Below, piece by piece: positions 43,404 through 51,675 of a stretch of 64,000 nt of DNA. The position numbers and the translations under genes were made by a program. Each line of letters starts with the position of its first letter. Position 1 is the first letter of the stretch. Location: NCBI RefSeq assembly GCF_020537505.1, contig NZ_JAJBMO010000020.1:15300-79299 (forward strand). The letters are read 5' to 3'. Source of the DNA: Blautia glucerasea (GTDB lineage Bacteria; Bacillota; Clostridia; Lachnospirales; Lachnospiraceae). The notes under the pieces are model-generated. The model saw only the letters and a program-made list of their open reading frames with translations. It ran no database searches and was not told the DNA's origin.

Positions 43404-43429
43404 CTGGTTAGATAGTTGTATAAAACTTT

Positions 43430-44416
43430 CTATTGCTGCTCTTTCATATCCTTAAAGCACTGGCTCGTCACAATCAGCGAATTATGCACCATATCTTCCA
43501 GCGCCTGGTTCGTAAAATAAGCGGCGTGGGGCATCATGAGAACATTTGGCATGGAATTCAGGATCGCCATTTCATGGTGTATGATCATCTCATTTTTGTG
43601 ATCCCTGTAATAGATATTACGGTCTCCGTCGATCACATCAAGTCCGGCGCCAGAAAGGTGACCGCTTTCAAGAGCTTCAATAAGCGCAGCGGAATCCACA
43701 ATAGGCCCCCGCGCTGTGTTTATCAAAAGTGCGCCCTGCTTCATGAAAGCAATACGGTCGGGATCCATGAAATGATAAGTTTCCTTATTAGAAGCAATAT
43801 GAAGAGACACAATATCACTTTGTGCAAGGAGTGTGGGCAGATCGCAGTATTCTGCAAAACCTTCCAGATCTTCCTTTGGATGGCGGTTCCAGTATAAGAC
43901 TCTGCAGCCAAAGCCTGAGAGATGCTTTACAACGGTCTGCCCAATATGACCGGCGCCAATTACGCCCACGGTCATATTGGGAAGCTCACGTCCGCGGATT
44001 CCGGACATGGTGTAATCCTGTCCCAGATACCTTTGAAGGATAGGCTTCACATTTCGAAGAAGCATCAGCATCATCATAATGGCATAATCCGCCACACTTG
44101 CAGGAGAGTAGGTAATATTAAAAATCTGGATTCCAAGCTTGTGGGCATAGGCCTGGTTCATATGCTCCATACCGATACATCTTGTGACCGCGATCCGCAC
44201 TCCGCATACGTGAAAACCATCCCACATTTCATCTGTGATATAAGTATCTGACAGAACATTGATACAGTCATAGCCATTGGCAAGGGCAATGTTTGCGGGA
44301 TTGGGTTTTTCATCTACAAGCTTAAGGTCGATATCATAATTTCTGTAATACTTCTCAAAAATAGGAATTTCTTCCGGTTCAACAGCATAAGCGATCATTT
44401 TCATCTGTCTTTTCAT
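43430..44416 (-). CDS. D-2-hydroxyacid dehydrogenase (D-lactate dehydrogenase-like)
   Basis: 328 residues. The NAD-binding GVIGAGHIGQTVVKHL (near 150), INTARGPIVDSAALIEAL (near 235) and the catalytic His region MMPHAAYFTNQAL (near 300) are those of the D-lactate/D-hydroxyisocaproate branch. It interconverts a 2-oxo acid and a D-hydroxy acid with NAD(H). The start at 44416 has only a weak SD; ATG codons 4 and 6 residues in are alternatives. Confidence 0.9.
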   Translation of the reverse strand: MKRQMKMIAYAVEPEEIPIFEKYYRNYDIDLKLVDEKPNPANIALANGYDCINVLSDTYITDEMWDGFHVCGVRIAVTRCIGMEHMNQAYAHKLGIQIFNITYSPASVADYAIMMMLMLLRNVKPILQRYLGQDYTMSGIRGRELPNMTVGVIGAGHIGQTVVKHLSGFGCRVLYWNRHPKEDLEGFAEYCDLPTLLAQSDIVSLHIASNKETYHFMDPDRIAFMKQGALLINTARGPIVDSAALIEALESGHLSGAGLDVIDGDRNIYYRDHKNEMIIHHEMAILNSMPNVLMMPHAAYFTNQALEDMVHNSLIVTSQCFKDMKEQQ

Positions 44417-44485
44417 TTTCCGTCACTGTCCTTTGTCTATGATATTTCTGTTTTCTGTCAGTATCCGGCAGAATTTTTTCAGATC

Positions 44486-45091
44486 CTATAATCCGAAATT
44501 TTTCCGGATCACATTGGTAAGCAGCTCCGCAGTACCGTCAATGCCAAAATTGTTGCTGTTCAGCATCAGGTCCATATATTCGGTGCTTCCAGGATCATAT
44601 CCTGCGTAATGTCTGTGGTAAGCCTTTCTGGCCTTGTCTACATCTACACACATTTTCCGGCCTTTTTCCTCAGTCATTCCAAAATATTGTACACAGTTAC
44701 GAACCCTTGCGTCAAGTGGGGAATAGATGTATACCCGGAGCAGGTTTTTGTGGTCACGCATAAGATAGTCGCTGCATCTTCCCACCATGATACACGGCCC
44801 CTTGTCTGCAAAATCCTGTAGCACACACTCCTGGACAGAGAAGATCTTGTCCTGAAGGTCTGTTGTGCCAGAACCCAGGGGGCGCAGCATTTTTGCGTAT
44901 TTTCCAAGGCCAAATTTTGCCCCTTCCTCTTTATCGCTTATGAGGGAAAGAGGGGCGTTCATTCTCTTGGATACTTCTTCCACAATATCTCTGTCATAAT
45001 AGCTGATATCCAGCATTTCTGCTACTTTCTTTGCGATGGGACGTCCCATGCTTCCGAATTGTCGTCCAACCGTTACTACGAAGTTTTCCAT
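44486..45091 (-). CDS. Cytidylate kinase-like family protein
   Basis: 201 residues. Begins MENFVVTVGRQFGSMGRPIAKKVAEML, the nucleotide-binding start of the cytidylate kinase-like family, and has YYDRDIVEEVSKRM and IMVGRCSDYLM. The GSMGRPI loop replaces a classic P-loop. It may phosphorylate a nucleotide, substrate unknown. The open frame continues 49 codons upstream into a broken ABC ATPase gene, but ATG 45091 with SD AAAGGAG is the proper start. Confidence 0.85.
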   Translation of the reverse strand: MENFVVTVGRQFGSMGRPIAKKVAEMLDISYYDRDIVEEVSKRMNAPLSLISDKEEGAKFGLGKYAKMLRPLGSGTTDLQDKIFSVQECVLQDFADKGPCIMVGRCSDYLMRDHKNLLRVYIYSPLDARVRNCVQYFGMTEEKGRKMCVDVDKARKAYHRHYAGYDPGSTEYMDLMLNSNNFGIDGTAELLTNVIRKNFGL

Positions 45092-45469
45092 AATGGTTCT
45101 CCTTTCTACTACCTGAAGGTAATGTTCTGCAATGTCTTTTGCTTCGGCTTTGGATTTCTTTTGCACGATGGTAAGTCCTGCCATTACATTTTCCAGAGCT
45201 GTTTTATTTTTGAAAAGATTATAATTCTGGAATACCATGGTACTGTTTTGCCGGAGTTCATGGACATCCTTCTTGGTGTGATGGGTGGCGTCTACAGTAG
45301 AATCGCCTATGGTTACCAGGCCCTTTGTGGGAACTTCAAGGAAATTGGTGCATCTTAAGAGGGTTGTTTTTCCAGAACCGGATGGTCCTAATATACATAC
45401 AACTTCTCCTGTATTGATCTAAAAGTTGACTCCTTTCAAAACTTCCAGATCCCCAAATACTTTACGGAA
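45092..45469 (-). pseudogene. Amino-acid ABC transporter ATPase fragment
   Basis: On the minus strand the text FRKVFGDLEVLKGVNF-stop-INTGEVVCILGPSGSGKTT is the N-terminus of a GlnQ-type ATPase with an in-frame TAG, then LLRCTNFLEVPTKG and the Q-loop MVFQNYNLFKNKTALENV. It breaks off at about residue 125, before the signature and Walker B motifs, where the cytidylate kinase-like gene begins. The start codon region is also lost. It is a relic. Confidence 0.88.
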
Positions 45470-45797
45470 GGATTACAATCATGATGATCTGCAGATATTT
45501 TGCAGGAAGGATCAGGTTCAGTCTGGCTCCAAGGACGGAACCGATGATGGCATTGATCCCGGCAATGACAGCTGTAAAACGGTAAACATGTCCGCTTTTT
45601 ATAAATTTGAAAAGAGAGGTGAAACCTCCCAGAAGACAGGAGCACTGATTGGTCCCTGCGATCAAATGTACGGGAAATCCGGTAAGCATAAAGGTGGGCA
45701 GAGTGAGAAGCCCGCCGCCTCCGGATACGGCGTCAATGATTCCGGCAAAGAAGAATGCTATGCTTATGATTACAAACGTAGACATGTGCAGTTCCAT
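45462..45797 (-). pseudogene. TSUP (TauE/SafE) permease gene, truncated
   Basis: 111 codons: MSTFVIISIAFFFAGIIDAVSGGGGLLTLPT is the typical first helix and Gly-rich turn of TSUP sulfite/organosulfonate exporters, with two more helices (GTNQCSCLLGGF, FTAVIAGINAIIGSVLG). Full proteins are about 250 residues; this one stops at its junction with the ABC ATPase relic. Its SD, promoter and leader are intact, so a truncated protein may still be made. Confidence 0.85.
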
Positions 45798-45847
45798 GGG
45801 CGCCTCCCATAAAGAGTATTTTGTAATAGGGGATTCCAGGGGAATTT

Positions 45848-45937
45848 CCTGTTAAACAAAAAAGCCAGCGCATATTTGCACCGGCTTCCTTGCTGATTGA
45901 TTTCTCATATTATTTATCTATTTCCTGAAATTGTCAA
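45848..45937 (-). promoter_or_regulatory. Promoter and attenuator-like hairpin before the TSUP remnant
   Basis: On the minus strand TTGACA (near 45937), 17 bases and AATAAT are followed within about 30 bases by AGCCGGTGC-AAAT-ATGCGCTGGCT, a stem with two wobble pairs, and TTTTTTG. A terminator so soon after a promoter and ahead of the gene suggests attenuation, or a short RNA of about 70 bases. Confidence 0.6.
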
Positions 45938-46124
45938 GTACTTTTTTACCCTTTTTTTATAGGACGTCTAAAAACCGTTTTATAACGCTTTACTGGTACG
46001 ATTTTGGTATGATATAATGGTAATATTGAAAAGAAAACACTTGTGTTTTTTTAAATCGACTGGTACGCGCAAAAATACTGAAAAAGGAACCGCGTCTGGA
46101 AATACTTAAAAAAGAGGCAGGAAA

Positions 46125-46898
46125 ATGATATTTGATACACATGCACATTATGATGATGAGGCTTTCGAGGGTGACAGAGACCAGCTTCTTTCTTCCATGA
46201 AGGATGGGGGAGTGGGCTGTATTGTAAATGTGTGCGCGTCCGTCGACGGATTTGGCGGAACTTTAGAATTGATGGAAGCGTATCCCTTTATGTATGGCGC
46301 AGTAGGAGTTCATCCGGATGACGCGGGAATTATGACACAGGATACCCTGGACGAGATCCAGCGGCTTTCCCATATGGAGAAAATGGTGGCCATCGGAGAG
46401 ATCGGGCTTGACTATTACTGGCACAAGGAGGAGGCGGAGCATAAACGGCAGCAGGAAATGTTCCGCGCCCAGATGGACATTGCCAGGGAAGAGAAGCTGC
46501 CTTTTATGATCCACAGCCGTGATGCCGCAGAGGATACCCTGGAGATCGTAAAGGAATATATGAAAAAAGATATGTCAGGCGGGATCATTCATTGTTTTTC
46601 CTACAGCAGGGAGATCGCGGCAGAATATCTGAAAATGGGGCTTTATCTGGGAATCGGTGGCGTGCTCACCTTCAAAAATGCAAAGAAGCTGAAGAACGTG
46701 GCAGCCATGACACCTTTGTCCCAGATCGTTCTGGAAACAGACTGCCCTTATATGGCACCGGAGCCGAACCGCGGTAAGAGAAATTCTTCCCTGAATCTGC
46801 CTTATGTTGCAGAAGCGCTGGCGCGGATCAAGGGAATCACTGCAGAGGAAGTGATTGCGGTGACAGAAGAGAATGCGAAGAAGCTGCTGTTTAAATAG
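46125..46898 (+). CDS. TatD-family metal-dependent hydrolase
   Basis: 257 residues. DTHAHYDDEAF at the start, AIGEIGLDYYW near 92, HSRDAAEDTLE, HCFSYS and ETDCPYMAPEPNRGKRN supply the metal-binding His/Glu/Asp set of TatD DNases. It probably acts on DNA or RNA ends in repair or turnover. A TATAAT-like box (GATATAATGG, near 46012) lies upstream. Confidence 0.94.
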   Translation: MIFDTHAHYDDEAFEGDRDQLLSSMKDGGVGCIVNVCASVDGFGGTLELMEAYPFMYGAVGVHPDDAGIMTQDTLDEIQRLSHMEKMVAIGEIGLDYYWHKEEAEHKRQQEMFRAQMDIAREEKLPFMIHSRDAAEDTLEIVKEYMKKDMSGGIIHCFSYSREIAAEYLKMGLYLGIGGVLTFKNAKKLKNVAAMTPLSQIVLETDCPYMAPEPNRGKRNSSLNLPYVAEALARIKGITAEEVIAVTEENAKKLLFK

Positions 46899-47017
46899 AT
46901 GAAGGAAGAAAAATGTTGTGATAAATAAAAGCAGCCTTCCGCAAGGTGTAAGATTCATAGAGATTCTAAAGCCTGTGCTGTGGATGGCGTGAATTATAAG
47001 AAACAAGGAGACTGATC

Positions 47018-47878
47018 ATGCAAAGTCAGCTGGTATTTCAGGAAAAAAAGGAGCGGGAGCGCCTGCGGATACAGAATAAGCTGCTGTCACAGGCAGAAAA
47101 ACCTGCGCTGGAGCATTTTTTTAAGGGGAAATCAGGGCTTTCCGTTCTGGACATTGGCTGCAATGATGGAAACAGAACCTTTCAGCGTTTTTCCGACCAA
47201 AGGGTTTCCAGGGTAATTGGCTTGGAATACAACCAGGAACTGGTGGAAAAAGCCCACAGACAGTATGGAAATTCCAAATTCTTTTTTTATCAGATGGATG
47301 TGGAGAGTCAGTCCTTTTCTAAAGATCTGCAGAATCTGGTGGATGCTTCTGACGGAGGACAATTTGATCTGATCTGTCTTTCTTTTGTATTAATGCATTT
47401 GCTGGATGGAAAGAAGCTGCTTCGCACATTGGAACAATTTCTGAAAAAAGACGGAGTGCTCTTCATTACGGAAAGCAATGACTGTGCTTCCACACTTGTT
47501 CCAGATGAGAAGAACCTTCTGGAACAGTTTCTGGATATTTTAAACCAGGATAAATATGCAGGGCGAAGAGATACCGGTGCCAAGGCTTCTGGCTGGCTGG
47601 CGGATTTTGGCTACGGTAACATTCACGTATGGAGTCAGGGGATTTCTGCTGGAAAGGAAGAGCTGGAACGGAAAAATCAGATTTTTCAGACCTTTTTTTC
47701 TTATCTGCCGGAGGATGTGGAAATTCTGCTGGCAGAAGAACCAGATAACAGGGATTATCAGGAGTGGCAGAAGTGGCTCGGAGAGAATTACGAAGGGCTT
47801 CGGCAGCAGATTCTCAGTAAGGATTCGGAAATTACCATGGGAATGCAGATTTTGTCCTGCGAAAAGGTGGGTTTATGA
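47018..47878 (+). CDS. Class I SAM-dependent methyltransferase
   Basis: 286 residues. SAM-binding motif I is VLDIGCNDGNRTF near residue 45, followed by VIGLEYNQELVEKA and, at motif IV, FDLICLSFVLMHLLDGKKLL. The last 100 residues are less typical. The substrate cannot be named. SD AAGGAG; its stop overlaps the start of the acetyltransferase by four bases, so the two act together or are at least co-expressed. Confidence 0.88.
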   Translation: MQSQLVFQEKKERERLRIQNKLLSQAEKPALEHFFKGKSGLSVLDIGCNDGNRTFQRFSDQRVSRVIGLEYNQELVEKAHRQYGNSKFFFYQMDVESQSFSKDLQNLVDASDGGQFDLICLSFVLMHLLDGKKLLRTLEQFLKKDGVLFITESNDCASTLVPDEKNLLEQFLDILNQDKYAGRRDTGAKASGWLADFGYGNIHVWSQGISAGKEELERKNQIFQTFFSYLPEDVEILLAEEPDNRDYQEWQKWLGENYEGLRQQILSKDSEITMGMQILSCEKVGL

Positions 47879-48534
47879 CACAAGAGATACAGAAGATAAA
47901 GACTTTTTGTGGAGAATTTTATCTGCGTCCATTGAAAAAAGAAGATATAGAGGAAACACTGCAGCTTATGGATCAGTGTGTGGGGGAAAATCTGTATCAG
48001 AAAGCGGAGCTTGAACAGACCATCGGGCGCCAGGACAGGGCATTTCTTTTGCTGAAAACGGCAGAGGAAGAGCTGGCTGGATATATTTATTATTATCTTA
48101 CGTCGGCGGATCAGATTGCAGAGGATGCCAGGCTTGCAGTGCAGAAGATCAGACAGGTTTGCGGGCAGGGGGCGCTGGCGCCGGTAAGGGAGTCTCGGTC
48201 GGTGAGAAAGCCTCAGCTCGTAGGAAAGCTTCAGTCCGTAGGGATAAAAGAAGCGTTTCGCAGGCAGGGGCTGGCGGTTCTGATGATGGAGTATGCGCTG
48301 GCGCAGTTTGCAGGGAAGGGCGTGGAGAACGTGTTTATCATCTGTTGGAATGCGGGAGGTAAAGTTCCCCTGGAAAAAGCCCTTCAGAAGTGCCAGTTTG
48401 TTCATCTTTCTTCGGCGAAGCAGATCTGGTATGACAAGAAAGACCTTTTTTGCCCATATTGCAAGGGACGCTGTAAGTGTGATGCAGAGGTTTACTTTAA
48501 AAGAATCCGTACAGGGAATCCAACAGAAACCTAA
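47875..48534 (+). CDS. GNAT-family N-acetyltransferase with a C-terminal Cys cluster
   Basis: 219 residues. The acetyl-CoA loop is seen in IKEAFRRQGLAVLMMEYAL (near 125). An unusual Arg/Val/Ser-rich insert (about 102-121, RESRSVRKPQLVGKLQSV) comes from short near-repeats in the DNA. The end has CPYCKGRCKC, probably a zinc knuckle. No substrate is evident. It is coupled to the methyltransferase gene. Confidence 0.8.
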   Translation: MTQEIQKIKTFCGEFYLRPLKKEDIEETLQLMDQCVGENLYQKAELEQTIGRQDRAFLLLKTAEEELAGYIYYYLTSADQIAEDARLAVQKIRQVCGQGALAPVRESRSVRKPQLVGKLQSVGIKEAFRRQGLAVLMMEYALAQFAGKGVENVFIICWNAGGKVPLEKALQKCQFVHLSSAKQIWYDKKDLFCPYCKGRCKCDAEVYFKRIRTGNPTET

Positions 48535-48549
48535 GCTTTACAGGTGGTA

Positions 48550-48640
48550 ATTGGAAACGGCGCGGAACCGTTTCGGGTAACTATTCAGAAGGCAGTATTC
48601 CGCGAAGCGTGTAACTGTGAAGGTTTTGAACAGTTACCGT
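48550..48640. repeat. Hairpin-rich intergenic repeat
   Basis: GAAACGGCGCGGAACCGTTTC folds on itself, and GTAACTGT...ACAGTTAC (48611-48637) makes a second hairpin followed by CGTTTT. The ATTCCGCGAAGCGTGTAACTG text resembles parts of the repeats at 14055 and 51273. The second hairpin may end the acetyltransferase transcript. Confidence 0.5.
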
Positions 48641-48678
48641 TTTGAAAATAATAAGAAACTTCAGGAAAGGAACTACAA

Positions 48679-50322
48679 ATGAAAATCAAACTTCTTCCCA
48701 AATTTATTCTTTCACTTGGTATAATCGGTGTGATCCTGACCATCGCGATTTCCCTTTTTAGCTACAGAAGTTCCAGGTCCTATCTGGAGAACCTGTATGC
48801 ACAGCGGGTTATGACCAACTGCAACAGTATTGCGGATATGCTCTCAGTGCAGGATGTGGAGAAGATCCTGGCGGAAGGCGGAGATCAGACAGAAGAGTAT
48901 TCGGAAATGGCCGCGCTGTTTAACAAGCTGAAAAAAGATGGGGATGTTACCTATTTGTCCCTGGTTGTGCCAGATGAGGACAGCGTTCATTTCTACATAG
49001 ATGCCATGGTGGAAGAGATGGGCGATGATCCGGCGAACCAGATCGCTTACGGAAGTGACATTCTGTACACGGATGCTGCCAACCCGAATGATCCGGCTGA
49101 TATGGAGAAATACATTACCATATGGAACCAGTACCAGCAGAACAAAGGTGTGGACCGTCCGCTTGTGACGGACAATAGCTACGGCTATAATTATACTGGG
49201 ATTTCCGTAATCCTGGACGAGGAAGGAAAGGCAATCGCAGAGATCCAGTATATTCTGGATATGAAGGATGTTCGAAATTACCTGAATTCTTTTCTCATCA
49301 ATATGTTTCTGATTTCTTTTTGTATTATCGCTGTGACTATGGCTGCGTATATTGTCTTTGTACGGAAGACTATCACCACACCTATCAGCAAGCTGGCTGA
49401 TTTTACCCAGGAGATCACCAAAAGCGGAAAGTTTGAAGATCAGAGGATCACCATGAAAACTGGGGATGAAATCGAGGCGCTCAGTGATTCCTTCAATTTT
49501 ATGCTGGAAGAGCTGGAGAACTATATTGCCAATCTGTCCAAGGTGACAGCTGAGAAGGAGAGGATCGGGACGGAGCTGGATATTGCCAGAAACATTCAGG
49601 CATCCATGCTGCCCTGTATTTTCCCGGCGTTCCCGGACCGGAAGGAATTTGATATCTATGCGACCATGACGCCTGCCAAGGAAGTGGGCGGTGATTTTTA
49701 CGATTTCTTTATGGTGGATGAAACCCATCTGGCCATTGTTATGGCGGACGTTTCCGGAAAGGGTGTTCCGGCAGCGCTGTTTATGGTCATTGGAAAAACG
49801 CTGATCAAGGACCATACCACACCAGGAAGAGATTTAGGCGAGGTCTTTTCCACAGTAAATAATCTTCTTTGTGAGGCGAACAGTGAGGGCTTGTTTATCA
49901 CTGCTTTTGAAGGGGTGCTGGATCTTGTGACGGGAGAATTCTGCTTCGTAAATGCCGGTCATGAAATGCCGTTTATCTGTAAGGCTGGCGGCAGCTTTGA
50001 AGCTTATAAGATCCGTCCGGGCTTTGTTCTTGCAGGATTTGAGGATATGAATTATAAGGCTGGCTGCATGACCCTGGATGTGGGAGATATGATCTTCCAG
50101 TACACTGATGGTGTGACAGAGGCTACAAATGCGGAGAATCAGCTTTATGGAATGGAGCGTCTGGAGCAGGTTCTGAACCGGGTGAAGGACAAAGTGCCAT
50201 CAGAAATTTTACCGGAAGTGAAGAAGGATATCGACATTTTTGTTGGGGAGACGCCGCAGTTTGATGATATCACTATGCTTTGTGTGGAATATAAGGCGAA
50301 GATGGAGAGAGCGTGTCTGTGA
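48679..50322 (+). CDS. Membrane PP2C phosphatase (RsbU/SpoIIE type) with HAMP domain
   Basis: 547 residues. Two membrane helices (about 8-28 and 208-232) flank a 175-residue extracellular sensor; a HAMP domain with TTPISKLADFTQEI follows, then a short coiled coil and a PP2C domain. Catalytic metal-site motifs are KEVGGDFYDFF (near 335), VMADVSGKGVPAAL (near 355), NAGHEMPF and FQYTDGVTEA, with FDDITMLCVE at the end. Such proteins dephosphorylate STAS proteins in response to outside signals. It is a possible partner for the STAS protein of the NRPS locus 35 kb away, but this is not proven. Confidence 0.92.
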   Translation: MKIKLLPKFILSLGIIGVILTIAISLFSYRSSRSYLENLYAQRVMTNCNSIADMLSVQDVEKILAEGGDQTEEYSEMAALFNKLKKDGDVTYLSLVVPDEDSVHFYIDAMVEEMGDDPANQIAYGSDILYTDAANPNDPADMEKYITIWNQYQQNKGVDRPLVTDNSYGYNYTGISVILDEEGKAIAEIQYILDMKDVRNYLNSFLINMFLISFCIIAVTMAAYIVFVRKTITTPISKLADFTQEITKSGKFEDQRITMKTGDEIEALSDSFNFMLEELENYIANLSKVTAEKERIGTELDIARNIQASMLPCIFPAFPDRKEFDIYATMTPAKEVGGDFYDFFMVDETHLAIVMADVSGKGVPAALFMVIGKTLIKDHTTPGRDLGEVFSTVNNLLCEANSEGLFITAFEGVLDLVTGEFCFVNAGHEMPFICKAGGSFEAYKIRPGFVLAGFEDMNYKAGCMTLDVGDMIFQYTDGVTEATNAENQLYGMERLEQVLNRVKDKVPSEILPEVKKDIDIFVGETPQFDDITMLCVEYKAKMERACL

Positions 50323-50410
50323 TGTGAGTTGTCTGGTAAGGTCTGAAAAGCGGATTCATAGCTGCAAAGTGAATAATTACTGGTTTGTATAATTGTAAAA
50401 AATATAAAAG

Positions 50411-50464
50411 AAAAAGGCTGGATTCTGGAAGTAAGATACTTTTCAGAATTACAGCCTTTTACTT
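50411..50464. terminator. Bidirectional terminator between the phosphatase and upp
   Basis: AAAAAGGCTGGATTCTGGAAG and CTTTTCAGAATTACAGCCTTTT pair over about 18 positions with small mismatches; A- and T-runs flank both sides. Confidence 0.85.
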
Positions 50465-50542
50465 TACGCGTTTTCATATTTTGACATTGGTGCTTTGGGG
50501 GACGGTATATCCGTCTGTTTCGCGGCCTGACAGCTCAAAAAT

Positions 50543-51190
50543 TTATTTGGTACCGAAAATTCTATCTCCGGCGTCGCCAAGTCCCGGGCAGATATATGCA
50601 CGGTCGTTCAGCTCTCTGTCCAGATGGCCTACATAGATCTGTACATCCGGATGTACTTCGTGAAGACGTTTCAGACCTTCCGGAGCAGCGATCACGAACA
50701 TACACTTAATGCTCTTTCCACCATGCTCTTTAATGAAGTTAACAGCAGCGATAGCAGATCCGCCAGTAGCCAGCATTGGGTCAACCATAACGATGAGACG
50801 CTGGTCAATGGGATCCGGAAGCTTACAATAGTACTCATGAGGCTCATGGGTAACCGGATCACGGTAAAGACCGATGTGACCGATCTTAGCAGATGGAACC
50901 AGGGTAGTGATACCATTTACCATTCCAAGACCTGCACGAAGTACAGGAACAACAGCAAGCTTCTTACCGGAAATCATAGGAGTCTTGCAAGTCTCAATGG
51001 GAGTCTCAACCTCAACATCCTCAAGGGGAAGATCACGAAGCGCCTCAAAACCCATAAGAACTGCGATCTCCTCAATAAGTTTACGGAATTCGTTTGTTCC
51101 GGTATTCTTATTACGAAGAATGGAAATCTTATGCTGGATCAGTGGGTGGTCCATAATAAATACATTGTCCATATCTGAAAAATTTGGCAT
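50543..51190 (-). CDS. upp: Uracil phosphoribosyltransferase
   Basis: 215 residues. The PRPP-binding loop [12 protein letters not shown] lies near 130 and the uracil-binding end [16 protein letters not shown] is intact. It converts uracil and PRPP to UMP (pyrimidine salvage). SD GGAGG. A uracil permease gene lies on the opposite strand across a 485-base spacer. Confidence 0.97.
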   Translation of the reverse strand: MPNFSDMDNVFIMDHPLIQHKISILRNKNTGTNEFRKLIEEIAVLMGFEALRDLPLEDVEVETPIETCKTPMISGKKLAVVPVLRAGLGMVNGITTLVPSAKIGHIGLYRDPVTHEPHEYYCKLPDPIDQRLIVMVDPMLATGGSAIAAVNFIKEHGGKSIKCMFVIAAPEGLKRLHEVHPDVQIYVGHLDRELNDRAYICPGLGDAGDRIFGTK

Positions 51191-51272
51191 GATAAAAACC
51201 TCCGTAGTGTAATAAAAGTTGCCATTGCCCTATGCAACAGCAATCTCCCTGTAGGAATACTGTAAAAATGAT

Positions 51273-51417
51273 GTTACTGTTTACTTCGTGATCAGTAACA
51301 CGCTTCGCGATGCACAGAAATCATGCTTTCACATGATTTCGCGCCGAGGTTCTCGGGTTTTCTGTGAGCTTTGCTCACAAAAAACACCTCGCGGAACATT
51401 ACCTGTGAACAGTAATA
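51273..51417 (-). repeat. Dispersed intergenic repeat, copy D (inverse of 14055-14215)
   Basis: Read on the minus strand this stretch matches 14069-14206 closely (about 130 bases, including GTTCACAGGTAAT, TTCCGCGAGGTGTTTTTT, CACAGAAAACCCGAGAA and GCGAAATCATGTGAA). It begins and ends with GTTACTG/CAGTAAC type sequence. It lies between divergent upp and uracil permease genes. Confidence 0.85.
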
Positions 51418-51599
51418 AAATGATATCGCACTTTCCATAGAAAGTCAATCATTGTAAAAACTTGTCGTATACTTTATACTATGACAGAGGTGTTGCGCAG
51501 TTTATTGCGGCAATATGGGAAAAGAAGTTGCGGCTCATTATGCAGCGGTGACGAAATACGATACTGTTTACAGTATAAGCCGCATTGGTACATCTCATA

Positions 51600-51648
51600 C
51601 TAGAGCATGTTTGAAAAATCATTCCCGCAATCTTCAAACATGTTCTAA
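51600..51648. repeat. MITE-like repeat, 49-bp short copy
   Basis: CTAGAGCATGTTTGAA...TTCAAACATGTTCTAA: the end repeats of the 22887-23052 element with nearly all interior lost, only AAATCATTCCCGCAATC remaining between. It lies right before the uracil permease SD and could fold as a hairpin in that mRNA. Confidence 0.75.
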
Positions 51649-51675
51649 TGCATGGGAAAAGGAGGAGCTTTATTT

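Noticed and set aside
45092..45238. 250-residue ABC-cytidylate kinase fusion protein
   Set aside because: The upstream part is a fragment of an ABC ATPase with an in-frame stop further upstream; ATG 45091 has a proper SD.
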